Shown: piece by piece, positions 19,986 to 32,785 of the stretch
Position numbering within the stretch: position 1 is the first letter of the stretch
Layout: every line of letters starts with the position of its first letter
From: Brenneria izadpanahii
GTDB lineage: Bacteria > Pseudomonadota > Gammaproteobacteria > Enterobacterales > Enterobacteriaceae
DNA length: 64,000 nucleotides
Assembly (NCBI RefSeq): GCF_017569925.1
Contig: NZ_CP050854.1
Span: 2,046,001 to 2,110,000, forward strand
Direction: 5' to 3'
Translations under genes and position numbers: made by a program
The notes under the pieces: generated by a model
What the model was told of the DNA's origin: nothing
The model's input: the letters and a program-made list of their open reading frames with translations, nothing else
Databases searched by the model: none

Positions 19986-20738
19986 CTACTGTAGCCAGTA
20001 GGGGTCGCCGTATTTTTTGCCGATCAGCATGGCGGAGTTAGTGAGTTGTTCGGCCAGGTTTTGTATCTCCTGCTCATTCGCCATGCTGGCGGGAAATGTC
20101 AGACAAAATGCGATGGCTTCGCCACTTTGCGGGTTTTTTACCGAACAACTGATTGAGGCCGTACCGGCAACCGCTTCGTTAATCGCGGAAGACCAGCGTT
20201 GCAGCTTGACCGTCTGAAGCTGTTCCTGAAGACGATCGAAAGGAATCTGTTTTTTATTCTCCGGCGGCAGCGTTTCGTCGAAATAGGTCAGTAACTGCCG
20301 GTCGGTATAGCGTGAGAGCAGCGCGCGCCCGGTGGAGGTTGCCCATGAGGGGGAACGGGTTCCCGGATAGGTGATGACCTGCAATGCATGGCGTCCGGGG
20401 ATGACTCGCAACACCAGTACGTCCGGCCCGTCCAGTACCGAAAGGTAGCCGGTATGGCCGGTGGCGTGACATAAGGTGCGTAATGCCTGTTCGATATCGT
20501 CGGTAAGCGACGAAGTCCGATGAGCCAGATATGCCGCCTCCAGCAGCATTAATGCCGGATGATAGGTTGAGCTATGCGGATCCTTACTTAGAAATCCGGT
20601 TTCACAGAGTTGCTTCAATACTCTTGAGGTCGTGCTTTTGGGCAACTGTAAATGCGTAATCACGTCACCGGCAGTAATGCCCCGCTTAAGCTGACTCATC
20701 AGATTCAGGATGGCCGCAGTGGTATTTAATATGCTCAT
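19986..20738 (-). CDS. IclR family transcriptional regulator
   Basis: 250 residues with an N-terminal winged helix-turn-helix (about residues 1-65; ITAGDVITHLQLPKSTTSRVLKQL as helix-turn-helix and recognition helix) and a C-terminal IclR effector domain (about 75-245; YLSVLDGPDVLVLRVIPG, SPSWATSTGRALLSRYTDR, CSVKNPQSGEAIAFCLTFPA). It lies immediately upstream of the OPT transporter on the same strand, so it probably controls that cluster and itself. A palindrome with an extra half-site sits 23-51 bases upstream of its start. No clear Shine-Dalgarno precedes the ATG at 20738, so the start has some uncertainty. Confidence 0.9.
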   Translation of the reverse strand: MSILNTTAAILNLMSQLKRGITAGDVITHLQLPKSTTSRVLKQLCETGFLSKDPHSSTYHPALMLLEAAYLAHRTSSLTDDIEQALRTLCHATGHTGYLSVLDGPDVLVLRVIPGRHALQVITYPGTRSPSWATSTGRALLSRYTDRQLLTYFDETLPPENKKQIPFDRLQEQLQTVKLQRWSSAINEAVAGTASISCSVKNPQSGEAIAFCLTFPASMANEQEIQNLAEQLTNSAMLIGKKYGDPYWLQ

Positions 20739-20760
20739 ATAAAATTAAGTCTCATAAAAT

Positions 20761-20789
20761 GGAACTAAGTTCCTTTTTATAGAACTAAG
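20761..20789 (-). promoter_or_regulatory. Candidate IclR-type operator upstream of the regulator gene
   Basis: GGAACTAAGTTCC (20761-20773) is a perfect palindrome resembling the E. coli IclR box core (TGGAAAT-N-ATTTCCA). The half-site GAACTAAG recurs exactly 20 bases away (20762-20769 and 20782-20789), that is about two helical turns on the same DNA face. Autoregulation is inferred from position. Confidence 0.65.
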
Positions 20790-21019
20790 CATGTTTTATG
20801 CCATGATGATCATTGCGGTGGTTATTGTTTGATTACTAATAAAAATGCGGATCCCTGTCGGTCGGCAGGATGATTAACGGGCTGGGAAACCGGTCAAAAT
20901 GCATGCATCATTCTTGTGCGCGGCACCATTTTGGGTGTTTGTCTGAACTAATGCGGTGCAGTCTGGCGACGGCGGAAGGTGAAGACGAATCGTGCGGGAT
21001 AATCGATGAAGAGGTTGAG

Positions 21020-21047
21020 CCGGGCACTCTGCGGAAAGAATGCCCGG
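21020..21047 (-). terminator. Hairpin at the end of the his operon
   Basis: CCGGGCA and TGCCCGG arms pair over 7 bp around a 14-base loop, 13 bases after the hisI stop on the reverse strand. There is no clear T-run, so termination is only likely from position. Confidence 0.5.
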
Positions 21048-21060
21048 GCGGCGACAATTA

Positions 21061-21683
21061 TTATTGATGCCGTTCGCGTAAACGATTAATGATGTCGGCA
21101 AGCGACAGATTCTGATCCTGCAGTAAGACCAGCAGGTGATACATCAGATCGGCCGCTTCGTTGGTTAACTCTTCACGATCGCGAACCGTGGCGGCCAGCG
21201 CGGTTTCCAGGCCTTCTTCACCGACTTTCTGTGCAATGCGTTTGGTGCCGCTGGCATACAGACGCGCGGTATAAGAACTGGCCGGATCGGCGCTTTTGCG
21301 TTCACCCAGCAGTTGCTCCAGCTCATACAGAAACAGCCATTCGCTGGCGGCCGGAGAGAAGCAGCTGTTTTTGCCCAGATGGCAGGTCGGGCCGATGGGG
21401 TTCGCCAAAACAAGCAGCGTGTCGTTATCGCAATCTGGCGTAATGGATACGAGATTGAGGAAATTGCCGGAGGTTTCGCCCTTGGTCCATAAACGCTGTT
21501 TGGTTCGTGAGAAAAACGTCACCTTGCCGCTCTCTTCGGTAGCTTTCAGCGCGTCTTTATCCATATAACCCAGCATCAGGACTTCACCGGAAACGGCATG
21601 CTGCACGATAACGGGCATCAGTCCGTCGGTTTTTTCCCAATCCAGTTGGTTTCTTTGTTCGTCACTTAAAATACGCTGTTCGC

Positions 21684-21690
<7 letters not shown>
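21061..21690 (-). CDS. hisI: Bifunctional phosphoribosyl-AMP cyclohydrolase / phosphoribosyl-ATP pyrophosphatase
   Basis: Catalyses steps two and three of histidine synthesis. The 209 residues comprise the N-terminal cyclohydrolase (about 10-115; [39 protein letters not shown] with Zn/Mg ligands Cys and Asp) and the C-terminal MazG-like pyrophosphatase (about 120-205; [30 protein letters not shown], in which Glu/Asp bind Mg). It is the last gene of the operon and overlaps hisF by 7 bases, indicating coupling. The N terminus is slightly longer than in E. coli ([18 protein letters not shown]). Confidence 0.97.
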
Positions 21691-23185
<1,495 letters not shown>

Positions 23186-23776
23186 TTACATCTCCAGAAA
23201 GTTTTTCAGCAACTGGGCGCCGGCGGCGCCGGAACGTTCGGGGTGAAACTGCACGCCAAAGAAATTGTCTTTCTCGACCGCGGCGGTGAAGGCTTCCCCG
23301 TAGTTTGCCTGCGCAATGGTATGCGGGCAGACCGGCATCGCATAGCTGTGGACGAAATAGAAGTAAGCGCCATCATCAATGTCCCGAAACAGACGGTGTC
23401 CGGCTTGCGGCGTAATCTGATTCCAGCCCATGTGGGGCAGCGGCAAACCGCAATCCTTCATGAGTTTGACCGGCGTATCGACAATACCTAATGTCGGGAT
23501 GCCGCCGTTTTCATCGCTGGAGGTGCCGAGCAGTTGCATGCCGAGACAGATACCCAGCACCGGCTGGGTACAGGCTTTAATCAAATCGATCAGATCGCGT
23601 TCGGCCAACTGGTTCATCGCCGCCTGCGCCGTGCCTACGCCGGGTAAAAACAGCTTATCGGCATGGAGTACGACGTCGGCTTCCCGGCTGACAATCGGCT
23701 GATAGCCCAAACGTTGTACGGCATAGTTGACCGAGGAGAGGTTGGCGCAGCCGGTATCGAGAATGACAACCTTCAT
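23186..23776 (-). CDS. hisH: Imidazole glycerol phosphate synthase subunit HisH
   Basis: Glutamine amidotransferase (class I) that feeds ammonia to HisF. The nucleophile is Cys77 in [11 protein letters not shown]. The His-Glu pair is in [10 protein letters not shown] near the C terminus. It starts at ATG 23776, where the ATG shares its A with the hisB stop (TGATG), after a GGAG 8 bases upstream. A GTG one codon earlier is less likely. Length is 196 residues, as usual. Confidence 0.97.
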   Translation of the reverse strand: MKVVILDTGCANLSSVNYAVQRLGYQPIVSREADVVLHADKLFLPGVGTAQAAMNQLAERDLIDLIKACTQPVLGICLGMQLLGTSSDENGGIPTLGIVDTPVKLMKDCGLPLPHMGWNQITPQAGHRLFRDIDDGAYFYFVHSYAMPVCPHTIAQANYGEAFTAAVEKDNFFGVQFHPERSGAAGAQLLKNFLEM

Positions 23777-24843
23777 CACAGTACTCCTTTTGAACTCGGC
23801 AGCGTATCGCCCTCGACTTTGATTGCCTGGCGCAGCGCCCGGCCAAAGACCTTAAACAGGCTTTCGACGCGATGGTGGTCGTTACGTCCCTTGGTTTTCA
23901 GATGAAGCGTACAAGCCATGGCATAGGAGAGCGAACGGAAGAAGTGTTCAACCATTTCGGTGCTGAGATCGCCCACGCGTTGATAATTGAATTCCGCTTT
24001 GTATTCCAGATGCGGACGTCCGGAGATATCCAGGGCGCAACGCGCCAGGCACTCGTCCATCGGCAGCACAAAACCAAAACGGCCGATGCCGCGTTTATCG
24101 CCCAACGCTTTGCTGAGCGCTTCTCCCAGCGCCAGCGCGGTATCTTCCACCGTGTGGTGATCGTCGATATACAGGTCGCCTTTCACTTCGATGTTCATGC
24201 GGAAGCCGCCGTGAGTGGCGATCTGATCCAGCATGTGATCGAAAAAGCCGACGCCGGTATTGATTTTGCTGCCGCCTTCCTGATCCAGCCAGACGTTGAC
24301 GTCAATCGCGGTTTCACGCGTGACGCGGCTGACATGGGCGTGACGGTTGCGTTTCGTCAACTGGCTGGCGATGGTTTGCCAGTTTAGGCCTTCACGCTGA
24401 TAGCGCAGACCGGTAATGCCCATGTTCTGGGCCAGTTGCAGATCCGTTTCCCGATCGCCAATCACATAGCTATGGTCCGGGTCGATAGCGCCGCTTTGCA
24501 GATACTCCGTCACCAGCGCCGTTTTCGGTTTGCGGCAATCGCAGTCATCGGCCGGGAAATGCGGGCAGATAAGCACTTTTTCAAAGCGAACGCCTTGGGA
24601 AGTGAAGATTTGCATCATGAGATTATGCGGCGGATCAAACGTTTCCTGCGGGAAACTGGATGTGCCGAGTCCATCCTGATTGGTAACCATAACCAGGCGG
24701 AATCCCGCTTTTTGCAATGCCAGCAATGACGGAATCACTTCCGGCTCGAACTCCAGCTTATCCAGGCGATCAACCTGAAAATCTTCGGGCGGCTCGGCAA
24801 TCAATGTTCCGTCACGGTCGATAAAAAGGTATTTCTGGCTCAC
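23776..24843 (-). CDS. hisB: Bifunctional histidinol-phosphatase / imidazoleglycerol-phosphate dehydratase
   Basis: The N-terminal HAD phosphatase (about 1-165; FIDRDGTL with Asp9 and Asp11; Zn-binding [11 protein letters not shown]) dephosphorylates histidinol phosphate. The C-terminal dehydratase (about 168-355; [35 protein letters not shown] with Mn-binding His/Glu motifs) forms imidazole acetol phosphate. At 355 residues it is full length. It follows hisC by 15 bases. Confidence 0.98.
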   Translation of the reverse strand: MSQKYLFIDRDGTLIAEPPEDFQVDRLDKLEFEPEVIPSLLALQKAGFRLVMVTNQDGLGTSSFPQETFDPPHNLMMQIFTSQGVRFEKVLICPHFPADDCDCRKPKTALVTEYLQSGAIDPDHSYVIGDRETDLQLAQNMGITGLRYQREGLNWQTIASQLTKRNRHAHVSRVTRETAIDVNVWLDQEGGSKINTGVGFFDHMLDQIATHGGFRMNIEVKGDLYIDDHHTVEDTALALGEALSKALGDKRGIGRFGFVLPMDECLARCALDISGRPHLEYKAEFNYQRVGDLSTEMVEHFFRSLSYAMACTLHLKTKGRNDHHRVESLFKVFGRALRQAIKVEGDTLPSSKGVL

Positions 24844-24858
24844 ATTGACTCCTTGAGA

Positions 24859-27251
<2,393 letters not shown>

Positions 27252-27256
27252 TGCTG

Positions 27257-28156
27257 TCACTCCATCATTTTTTCAATCGGCAATACCAGAATTGAGCTGG
27301 CGCCGAGCGATTTCAGATTTTCCATGGTTTCCCAGAACAGGGTTTCGCTGCTGACCATGTGCATGGCGACGCGGTTCTGATCGCCGGCCAGCGGCAAAAT
27401 GGTCGGACGTTCAGCGCCCGGCAGCAGGGCGACGACTTCATCCAGACGTTCGCTCGGCGCGTGCAGCATAATGTATTTTGATTCGCGCGCCTGGATAACG
27501 CCTTGCATGCGGGTCAGCAATTTATCGATGAGTTGTTGTTTGTCCGCCGGCATTTCGCCGTCGCGCTGAATCAGGCAGGCTTTGGAGCGGTAGATAACTT
27601 CGACTTCACGCAGGCCGTTAGCTTCCAACGTGGCCCCGGTGGAAACCAGATCGCAAATGGCATCGGCCAGACCTGCGCGGGGAGCGACTTCGACTGAACC
27701 GTTCAGCAGGCAGGATTTGAAGTTGATGTCTTTTTTGTCGAGATATTGCTTAAGCAGGTGGGGGTAGGAAGTGGCGATACGTTTATTTTGCAGACATTCC
27801 GGACCGGTGTATTCCTCATCCAGCGGCATCGCCAGTGATAAGCGGCAGCCGCCAAAGTCCAAACGGCGCAGCGTAAAGTATCGTGGATCTTCGCCTTGCG
27901 CCCGGCGGTTGAGCAGTTCCTCTTCCAGTACGTTCTCGCCGATAATGCCCAAGTCGACCACGCCATCCATTACCAGTCCTGGAATATCATCGTCACGAAC
28001 GCGCAGAATATCAATTGGCATGTTTTCCGCAAAAGCAATGAGGCGCTGTTGATGTAGGTTGATTTTAATACCGCAGCGCGCCAGCAGTTCTCGTGAATCA
28101 TCGCTCAGACGGCCTGACTTCTGCATTGCTATCCGTAAACGTGTTTTATCCAGCAT
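27257..28156 (-). CDS. hisG: ATP phosphoribosyltransferase
   Basis: First, feedback-inhibited enzyme of histidine synthesis. At 299 residues it is the long form, with its own C-terminal ACT-like regulatory domain (about 225-299) and no need for HisZ. Catalytic segments include [33 protein letters not shown] and [18 protein letters not shown]. It is the first structural gene, 127 bases after the attenuator hairpin. Confidence 0.98.
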   Translation of the reverse strand: MLDKTRLRIAMQKSGRLSDDSRELLARCGIKINLHQQRLIAFAENMPIDILRVRDDDIPGLVMDGVVDLGIIGENVLEEELLNRRAQGEDPRYFTLRRLDFGGCRLSLAMPLDEEYTGPECLQNKRIATSYPHLLKQYLDKKDINFKSCLLNGSVEVAPRAGLADAICDLVSTGATLEANGLREVEVIYRSKACLIQRDGEMPADKQQLIDKLLTRMQGVIQARESKYIMLHAPSERLDEVVALLPGAERPTILPLAGDQNRVAMHMVSSETLFWETMENLKSLGASSILVLPIEKMME

Positions 28157-28283
28157 GGAAACCTCATTAACCTGTCAAATTAAAAACTATTTTTAAAAAG
28201 TAGGGCCATAAAAAAGCGTCGGGAACGTTTTTTAACGTTGCGCCGCAACGGCCCGTAGGGTGGCGTGTCGGGATCGCACGCCA

Positions 28284-28316
28284 TAAAAAAACCCTCGGAA
28301 GTAAATCTTCCGAGGG
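28284..28316 (-). terminator. his attenuator terminator
   Basis: On the reverse strand CCCTCGGAAG and CTTCCGAGGG form a perfect 10-bp stem around a 5-base loop, followed by a run of seven T residues, between hisL and hisG. Alternative pairing partners (CTGGAAGA/TCTTCCAG at 28338-28361) lie between it and the leader peptide, as classical attenuation requires. Confidence 0.93.
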
Positions 28317-28379
28317 CTCTCTTTTCGCTCTGCGCCACTGGAAGATTTAGATGTCTTCCAGCACCAATCGCCTGAAAGA

Positions 28380-28427
28380 CTAGTCAGGGTGATGGTGATG
28401 ATGGTGGTTGAACAGAACGTTTGTCAT
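28380..28427 (-). CDS. hisL: his operon leader peptide
   Basis: A 15-residue peptide, MTNVLFNHHHHHHPD, with six consecutive histidines that sense charged tRNA(His). Ribosome stalling there would favour the antiterminator and allow hisG transcription. Enterobacterial HisL usually has seven histidines (MTRVQFKHHHHHHHPD in E. coli). A GAGATATTCT stretch precedes the ATG, so the ribosome-binding site is moderate. Confidence 0.95.
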   Translation of the reverse strand: MTNVLFNHHHHHHPD

Positions 28428-28471
28428 AGAATATCTCTTGGCTGTATCAATATATCGAATGTCTGCCGAAT

Positions 28472-28501
28472 AACCTAAACCATGTGCGGGCATGAGTGCA
28501 A
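28472..28501 (-). promoter_or_regulatory. his operon promoter
   Basis: Reverse-strand TTGCAC (-35, 28496-28501) and TAGGTT (-10, 28472-28477) are separated by 18 bases. TAGGTT is, as I recall, the same -10 hexamer as in the E. coli/Salmonella his promoter. Transcription would start about 38 bases before hisL. Confidence 0.7.
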
Positions 28502-28596
28502 CTCTTTTTTTGCGCTATGCGGGATGATTCGTCGTATAGAGTGTCCCAGACTGTAGGTATAAAATGCGTTTTGCGATAGAAGTGGGGGAGCTAATG

Positions 28597-29424
28597 ATGA
28601 AAAAAGTGGCGATTATCGGTCTGGGGTGGTTGGGTATGCCGCTGGCATTGGCGTTGAATGGCCACGGCTATCAGGTAGTAGGCAGTAAAACGACGATTGA
28701 TGGCGTTGAAGCGGCTCGTTTGAGCGGCATTGAATGCTATCAGCTCCGGCTGACGCCGGAATTGGAATGTGACGCGGATGAGTTAAAAGCCTTGTTGCAG
28801 GTTGATGCGCTGGTGATTACGCTGCCCGCGAGCCGCACGGTGGCGGGGGGCGAAAGTTATGCGCTGGCGGTGCAGGCGCTGGTGAATATGGCGCGGGTTT
28901 TTAACGTTCCGCGGATTATTTTCACCAGTTCGACCTCCGTGTATGGCAATGCCGCCGGCACCGTGCGGGAAAACTCGCCGTTACAACCCATATCGGTTGC
29001 CGGCAAGGTGTTGATGTCGCTTGAACAGTGGCTACAGCATCTACCCGATACTTCGGTCGATATCCTGCGCTTGGCCGGGTTAGTAGGCATCGATCGTCAT
29101 CCCGGCCGTTTTCTGGCGGGAAAAACCGGGCTTGCCGGGGGAACGCACGGCGTGAATCTGGTTCATCAGGAAGATGTGCTGTCGGCAATCCAGCTCTTAT
29201 TAAAACTGCCCAACGGCGGACATCTGTATAACCTGTGCGCGCCGGAGCATCCCGCTAAACAAGATTACTATCCCGATCAGGCCCGAAAGCTGAATTTAAC
29301 GCCGCCGCAGTTTATCGCCGATGATGATAAGTCGTCGGGCCGCCTGATTGACGGTCAGCGCATTTGCCGTGAACTCGGTTTTGATTATCAATATCCGGAC
29401 CCGCTGCTGATGCCGCTGGGATAG
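28597..29424 (+). CDS. yeeZ: NAD(P)-binding SDR family protein YeeZ
   Basis: 275 residues with an N-terminal Rossmann motif VAIIGLGWLGMPLALAL (about 4-20) and an extended-SDR-like body (IIFTSSTSVYGNAAGTVREN; DILRLAGLVGIDRHPGRFL; GVNLVHQEDVLSAIQLLL). The enzymatic substrate is not known. It resembles E. coli YeeZ over its full length and is divergent from hisL, as in E. coli. I chose ATG 28597 because GGGGGAG ends six bases before it. ATG 28594 and the more distant 28564 are less likely. Confidence 0.92.
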   Translation: MKKVAIIGLGWLGMPLALALNGHGYQVVGSKTTIDGVEAARLSGIECYQLRLTPELECDADELKALLQVDALVITLPASRTVAGGESYALAVQALVNMARVFNVPRIIFTSSTSVYGNAAGTVRENSPLQPISVAGKVLMSLEQWLQHLPDTSVDILRLAGLVGIDRHPGRFLAGKTGLAGGTHGVNLVHQEDVLSAIQLLLKLPNGGHLYNLCAPEHPAKQDYYPDQARKLNLTPPQFIADDDKSSGRLIDGQRICRELGFDYQYPDPLLMPLG

Positions 29425-29430
29425 CGATTG

Positions 29431-29464
29431 GCCCTGATTCCCGGCCGGTAACCAGGGCTGTTTT
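29431..29464. terminator. Terminator between convergent yeeZ and the chemoreceptor gene
   Basis: GCCCTG and CAGGGC arms close a partly paired GC-rich stem, followed by TGTTTT on the forward strand. Location between convergent stops supports bidirectional termination. Confidence 0.6.
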
Positions 29465-29487
29465 AACTATTTGAATCTCTCAATAAG

Positions 29488-31413
29488 TTAACGTGTTTTC
29501 TCCGTATTAAGGCTGGCCTGCAACAAGGTATCGGGTTGTAAAGAGACGGGGCTGGCTATGCGCTGAGCGCTGCGGTCTTCATTCTCATACAAACGAAAGT
29601 GCGCGACCATTTTTTCCAGCAAAGAGGATTGCTCTTCCAGCGAGTTGGCCGAGATGGACGATTCCATAACCAGCGCCGCATTCTGTTGGGTCGTCGTATC
29701 CAATTCGCTGATCGCCCTTGCTATCTGTTCAATGCCACGGCTTTGTTCGTCTGAAGCGGAGGAAATATCGCCCATGATGTCGTTTACTTTCGCTACCGAA
29801 GAGACGATCTGCTTCATGGCTATGCCCGCATCGGCGACCAGTTTACTGCCTACGTCAATGCGGGATACTGACTCGGATATCAGCGTGGCGATCTCTTTCG
29901 CCGCTTGAGAACTGCGTTGGGAAAGGTTTCTGACTTCACTGGCGACAACGGCGAATCCGCGGCCCTGCTCGCCGGCGCGCGCCGCTTCAACGGCGGCGTT
30001 TAAGGCCAGGATATTGGTTTGAAAGGCGATACTGTTAATCACGGCCGTGATATCGGCGATTTTATTCGAACTAGCGGAGATGTCATCCATCGTGTTGACG
30101 ACATTCTGCACGACTTCTCCGCCTTTATGGGCATTCTGAGAGGCTTCCGCCGTTATCTGGCTGGCCTGTCTGGCGTTATCAGCATTGTTTTTTACCGTTG
30201 ACGTCAGTTGTTCCATGCTGGCCGCGGTTTCAACGACTGCGGCTGACTGCTGTTCCGTGCGGGATGACAAATCATTATTACCGACGGCGATTCTGGCCGC
30301 TGAATCGGCGACGCTGCCGACGCTGTCGCGCACATCGCTAATCATGCGCCGAAGGTTTTCATTCATCCGCGCCATGGCCGCCGTCAATTGTCCTAACTCA
30401 TCATGGCGATCAACAACGATGGAGGCGGTGAGATCGCCGCTGGCAATCTGCTCGGCCAGCGCCAGATTGCTGATAACCGGCTTGGTGATTTGCCGGGTTA
30501 CGCCGACGGCGGTGATGATGCCAATAACGACGGCTATCAAGCCAATGATTGTCGTGATATTCGCCGACTCATAGGCCAGCTCATCATTTTTCCCTTTAAC
30601 GATATTGATGATGGATTTAATTGAGGCGCTGCTTTTATCCCCGGCGACTTTAACGGCGTCCTCGGTTTTTTTCAGGCCGTTCAGTGCAGTGAAATAATCA
30701 TCGTTGAGTTTTTTATAATTAATGGCATAACGCCATAATTCATCGGCAACGGCTTTGTCTTCCGTCGATAACGTCGGTATTAAATCTTGATAAAATTTTT
30801 CAGCGCTCTTGAAACTTTCTGATAATTCATTCAATGCCGTATCTGTTGCTTTGAGTTGCAGTTCATATGCCCGGTTTTTAATCCCGGAAATTAAAAAAAC
30901 AAACGCATCAAGGCTATTATCATTATTGGCATAAAGTGATTCGCTAACCGCATGGCTGTCTGAATTCCGCGCTATATTTTGATGGTTGAGCGTATTTATA
31001 TTTTCTCTGTAGGAAACGACTTTTTTAGTCGCTTCCGCCATATTGCTGATTGATTGCTGGAATTCGTTTAAATGTTGACCGATATCGGCAATGTGGACTT
31101 TCTCTTCGTCGCTCCAGGATAGCTGGCGTGCCTCATTAGTGAGCTCCGACGCATGTTTAACGTAGTCAGACATGATCTGGCGCGACTGCTCATCCGCAGA
31201 GTAAAAATATTTTAACCTATTAATTTTCGCCTGGAAAACCTCAATATTGATATTGTATATCAGGTTGGTTTTTTCATAAATCTGTCGGATTGATTTAAAT
31301 CTGCTAACGCTAAGTAATGATGCAATAACAACTAATAGTAAAATAACGCCAAATCCTATATAGAGCTTATGAGATATTTTAATATTACGGATCCGATTAA
31401 TCAGATAATGCAT
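29488..31413 (-). CDS. Methyl-accepting chemotaxis protein
   Basis: Membrane chemoreceptor of 641 residues. TM1 is at about 17-37 and a long periplasmic helical sensor at about 40-283. That length suits a helical bimodular (HBM)-type sensor rather than the shorter Tar/Tsr four-helix bundle. TM2 is at about 286-306, HAMP at about 308-360, then the cytoplasmic signalling hairpin with the highly conserved tip [20 protein letters not shown]. It ends without the NWETF pentapeptide, so it does not bind CheR by a tail. The ligand is unknown. A sigma-28-like promoter lies 74 bases upstream, and the divergent neighbour is the flagellar brake ycgR. Confidence 0.93.
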   Translation of the reverse strand: MHYLINRIRNIKISHKLYIGFGVILLLVVIASLLSVSRFKSIRQIYEKTNLIYNINIEVFQAKINRLKYFYSADEQSRQIMSDYVKHASELTNEARQLSWSDEEKVHIADIGQHLNEFQQSISNMAEATKKVVSYRENINTLNHQNIARNSDSHAVSESLYANNDNSLDAFVFLISGIKNRAYELQLKATDTALNELSESFKSAEKFYQDLIPTLSTEDKAVADELWRYAINYKKLNDDYFTALNGLKKTEDAVKVAGDKSSASIKSIINIVKGKNDELAYESANITTIIGLIAVVIGIITAVGVTRQITKPVISNLALAEQIASGDLTASIVVDRHDELGQLTAAMARMNENLRRMISDVRDSVGSVADSAARIAVGNNDLSSRTEQQSAAVVETAASMEQLTSTVKNNADNARQASQITAEASQNAHKGGEVVQNVVNTMDDISASSNKIADITAVINSIAFQTNILALNAAVEAARAGEQGRGFAVVASEVRNLSQRSSQAAKEIATLISESVSRIDVGSKLVADAGIAMKQIVSSVAKVNDIMGDISSASDEQSRGIEQIARAISELDTTTQQNAALVMESSISANSLEEQSSLLEKMVAHFRLYENEDRSAQRIASPVSLQPDTLLQASLNTEKTR

Positions 31414-31486
31414 TGCCTTTCTCCATCAGTAAAATATGCTCGGAATAAACGATGCCAACGGTTAATTGAGTTCTGACCTGCGTGAA

Positions 31487-31513
31487 TTATCGGTATACGT
31501 AACCAAAGTATTA
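31487..31513 (-). promoter_or_regulatory. Sigma-28 (FliA)-like promoter for the chemoreceptor gene
   Basis: Reverse strand TAAT-N15-ACCGATAA against the consensus TAAA-N15-GCCGATAA: 3 of 4 and 7 of 8 matches with exact spacing. It lies 74 bases upstream of the start codon. Confidence 0.7.
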
Positions 31514-31884
31514 GCGCTATAAATGAACATGATGAAATTTTGTGACGAAGTTATTATTGCTTTGGGCGTTTAAACAATAAATACTATGCGGATAACCGAT
31601 AAGCCGTAGCGGTAGCGAGCGACGATCGGAAACCGGAGCGCTCGGCGGCGCAGTTGGGCCGTTCGCCGGACATGCTTCGGGATGTGTTTTAACTTTATGA
31701 ATTTTTTGTGAAAATATCTTTTCTGATGGATTGTCCTAAATTCGAATGGAAAAATGCCGATACCGTCTGGAGGCGTCTGTGTCATACGGTTTAGCTGGCG
31801 TAGGGATATAACGTTAATTGATTTCAAGATGCGGTAAGACCGTAATCGAAAAGATCCTGACGCGCTTATGCAAACACCTTTAAA

Positions 31885-31911
31885 TAAGTACCGTTAAATA
31901 AGCGGCGATAA
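31885..31911 (+). promoter_or_regulatory. Sigma-28 (FliA)-like promoter for ycgR
   Basis: TAAG-N15-GGCGATAA against TAAA-N15-GCCGATAA: 3 of 4 and 7 of 8 matches with exact spacing. It lies about 128 bases upstream of the ycgR start. E. coli ycgR is a known class 3 flagellar gene. Confidence 0.7.
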
Positions 31912-32038
31912 GTCAACACGGAGTCGATTTAACCGGGGTTTTCGGCAGTTTCGATGGGGCAAAGCCTGTGATTTAGGGACGCCAATGGTTTAAAAATAAT
32001 CAGTATAAACCATTGGCTAAATGGTGGAGATAACAGTT

Positions 32039-32785
32039 GTGGATGAGAACTTGAAAGAGCAGTTTGTTAAACGTAATAAACTGGCTATCTGTGCAACGCT
32101 GCGTGATCTAAAGAAAAATGACACAACCCTCATGGTCTATCATTCTCGCGGCCAGTTCATCAGTAAAATTCTTGATGTATTGCCCAACGACGAGACTTTT
32201 ATTTTTGATCTGGGGGGCGGTGAGCATGAGAATAGTCGGGCGTTGTGCGCGGGAACGTTATCCTTTGTCGCCGAACCGGCGGGGGCGAGAGTCGAGTTCA
32301 AGTCGGATATAGCTCAAACCATTGATTTTCAGGGGCTGCCGGCTTTTAGCTCCCGTATTCCCGAACAGCTTTATCTTATTCAACGCAGAACCTATTTCCG
32401 TATCAATACGCCGTTTTGGCCGCCGCTGTTGTGCCGGGGCGAATTACCGGATGAAAGCAAATTTCAATTCACGATTAAGGATCTCTCGCTTGGCGGATTG
32501 AGCCTTTGTACCGATCGGGATATTGCGGATCTGCTAAATAAAGGGGATCTTATTCGTGATGTTGAGATGGATCTCAACGAGTATGGCAGCTTCCGCATGG
32601 ATTTGCAGTTTGTCGGTCAGTCGACGATAAAAGACGTTGATAGCAAAGGCGAAGTGAAAATCACTCAGCGCCTGAGCTTCAAATTCCTGTCGCTGTCCGC
32701 CGCTCAAGAGCGTGATTTGCAACAGGTTATTTTTGAGTTTGAAAGATTGCAGATTGAGAAGAAGAAAAAGTTTCAGGATCTGTGA
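32039..32785 (+). CDS. ycgR: Flagellar brake protein YcgR (PilZ domain)
   Basis: Cyclic-di-GMP receptor that binds the flagellar motor and slows swimming. It has an N-terminal YcgR domain (about 1-110) and a C-terminal PilZ domain (about 115-235). PilZ c-di-GMP motifs are present: QRRTYFRI at about 115-122 (the RxxxR arginines) and DLSLGGLS at about 148-155. It resembles E. coli YcgR throughout. I prefer GTG 32039 because GGAG lies nine bases before it and relatives have a short N terminus before EQF. An in-frame ATG at 32021 without a Shine-Dalgarno would add six residues. The sigma-28-like promoter upstream fits the flagellar regulon. Confidence 0.92.
   Translation: MDENLKEQFVKRNKLAICATLRDLKKNDTTLMVYHSRGQFISKILDVLPNDETFIFDLGGGEHENSRALCAGTLSFVAEPAGARVEFKSDIAQTIDFQGLPAFSSRIPEQLYLIQRRTYFRINTPFWPPLLCRGELPDESKFQFTIKDLSLGGLSLCTDRDIADLLNKGDLIRDVEMDLNEYGSFRMDLQFVGQSTIKDVDSKGEVKITQRLSFKFLSLSAAQERDLQQVIFEFERLQIEKKKKFQDL

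Larger units (their letters stand above)
20739..21060. other. Intergenic region between the IclR gene and hisI (322 bases)
   Basis: Holds the regulator's operator/promoter on the left and a CG-rich hairpin of the his operon on the right. The centre has only short overlapping frames with no family resemblance, which I regard as non-coding. Confidence 0.6.
31414..32038. other. Divergent intergenic region between the chemoreceptor gene and ycgR (625 bases)
   Basis: Contains a sigma-28-like promoter facing each gene. The 370 bases between them show only a weak reverse frame of 85 residues (31570-31827) with no Shine-Dalgarno and no family resemblance. The content of that middle part is unexplained. 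Confidence 0.55.

Noticed and set aside
20870..21101. Two overlapping short frames on opposite strands between the IclR gene and hisI
   Set aside because: No coding signals; the region holds a his-operon hairpin.
28380..28427. His-rich repeat as a microsatellite or artificial tag
   Set aside because: It is the natural his leader peptide, with the attenuator in the right place.
31570..31827. 85-residue reverse frame between the chemoreceptor gene and ycgR
   Set aside because: No Shine-Dalgarno, Arg-rich unusual composition and no family resemblance; kept only as part of an unexplained region.
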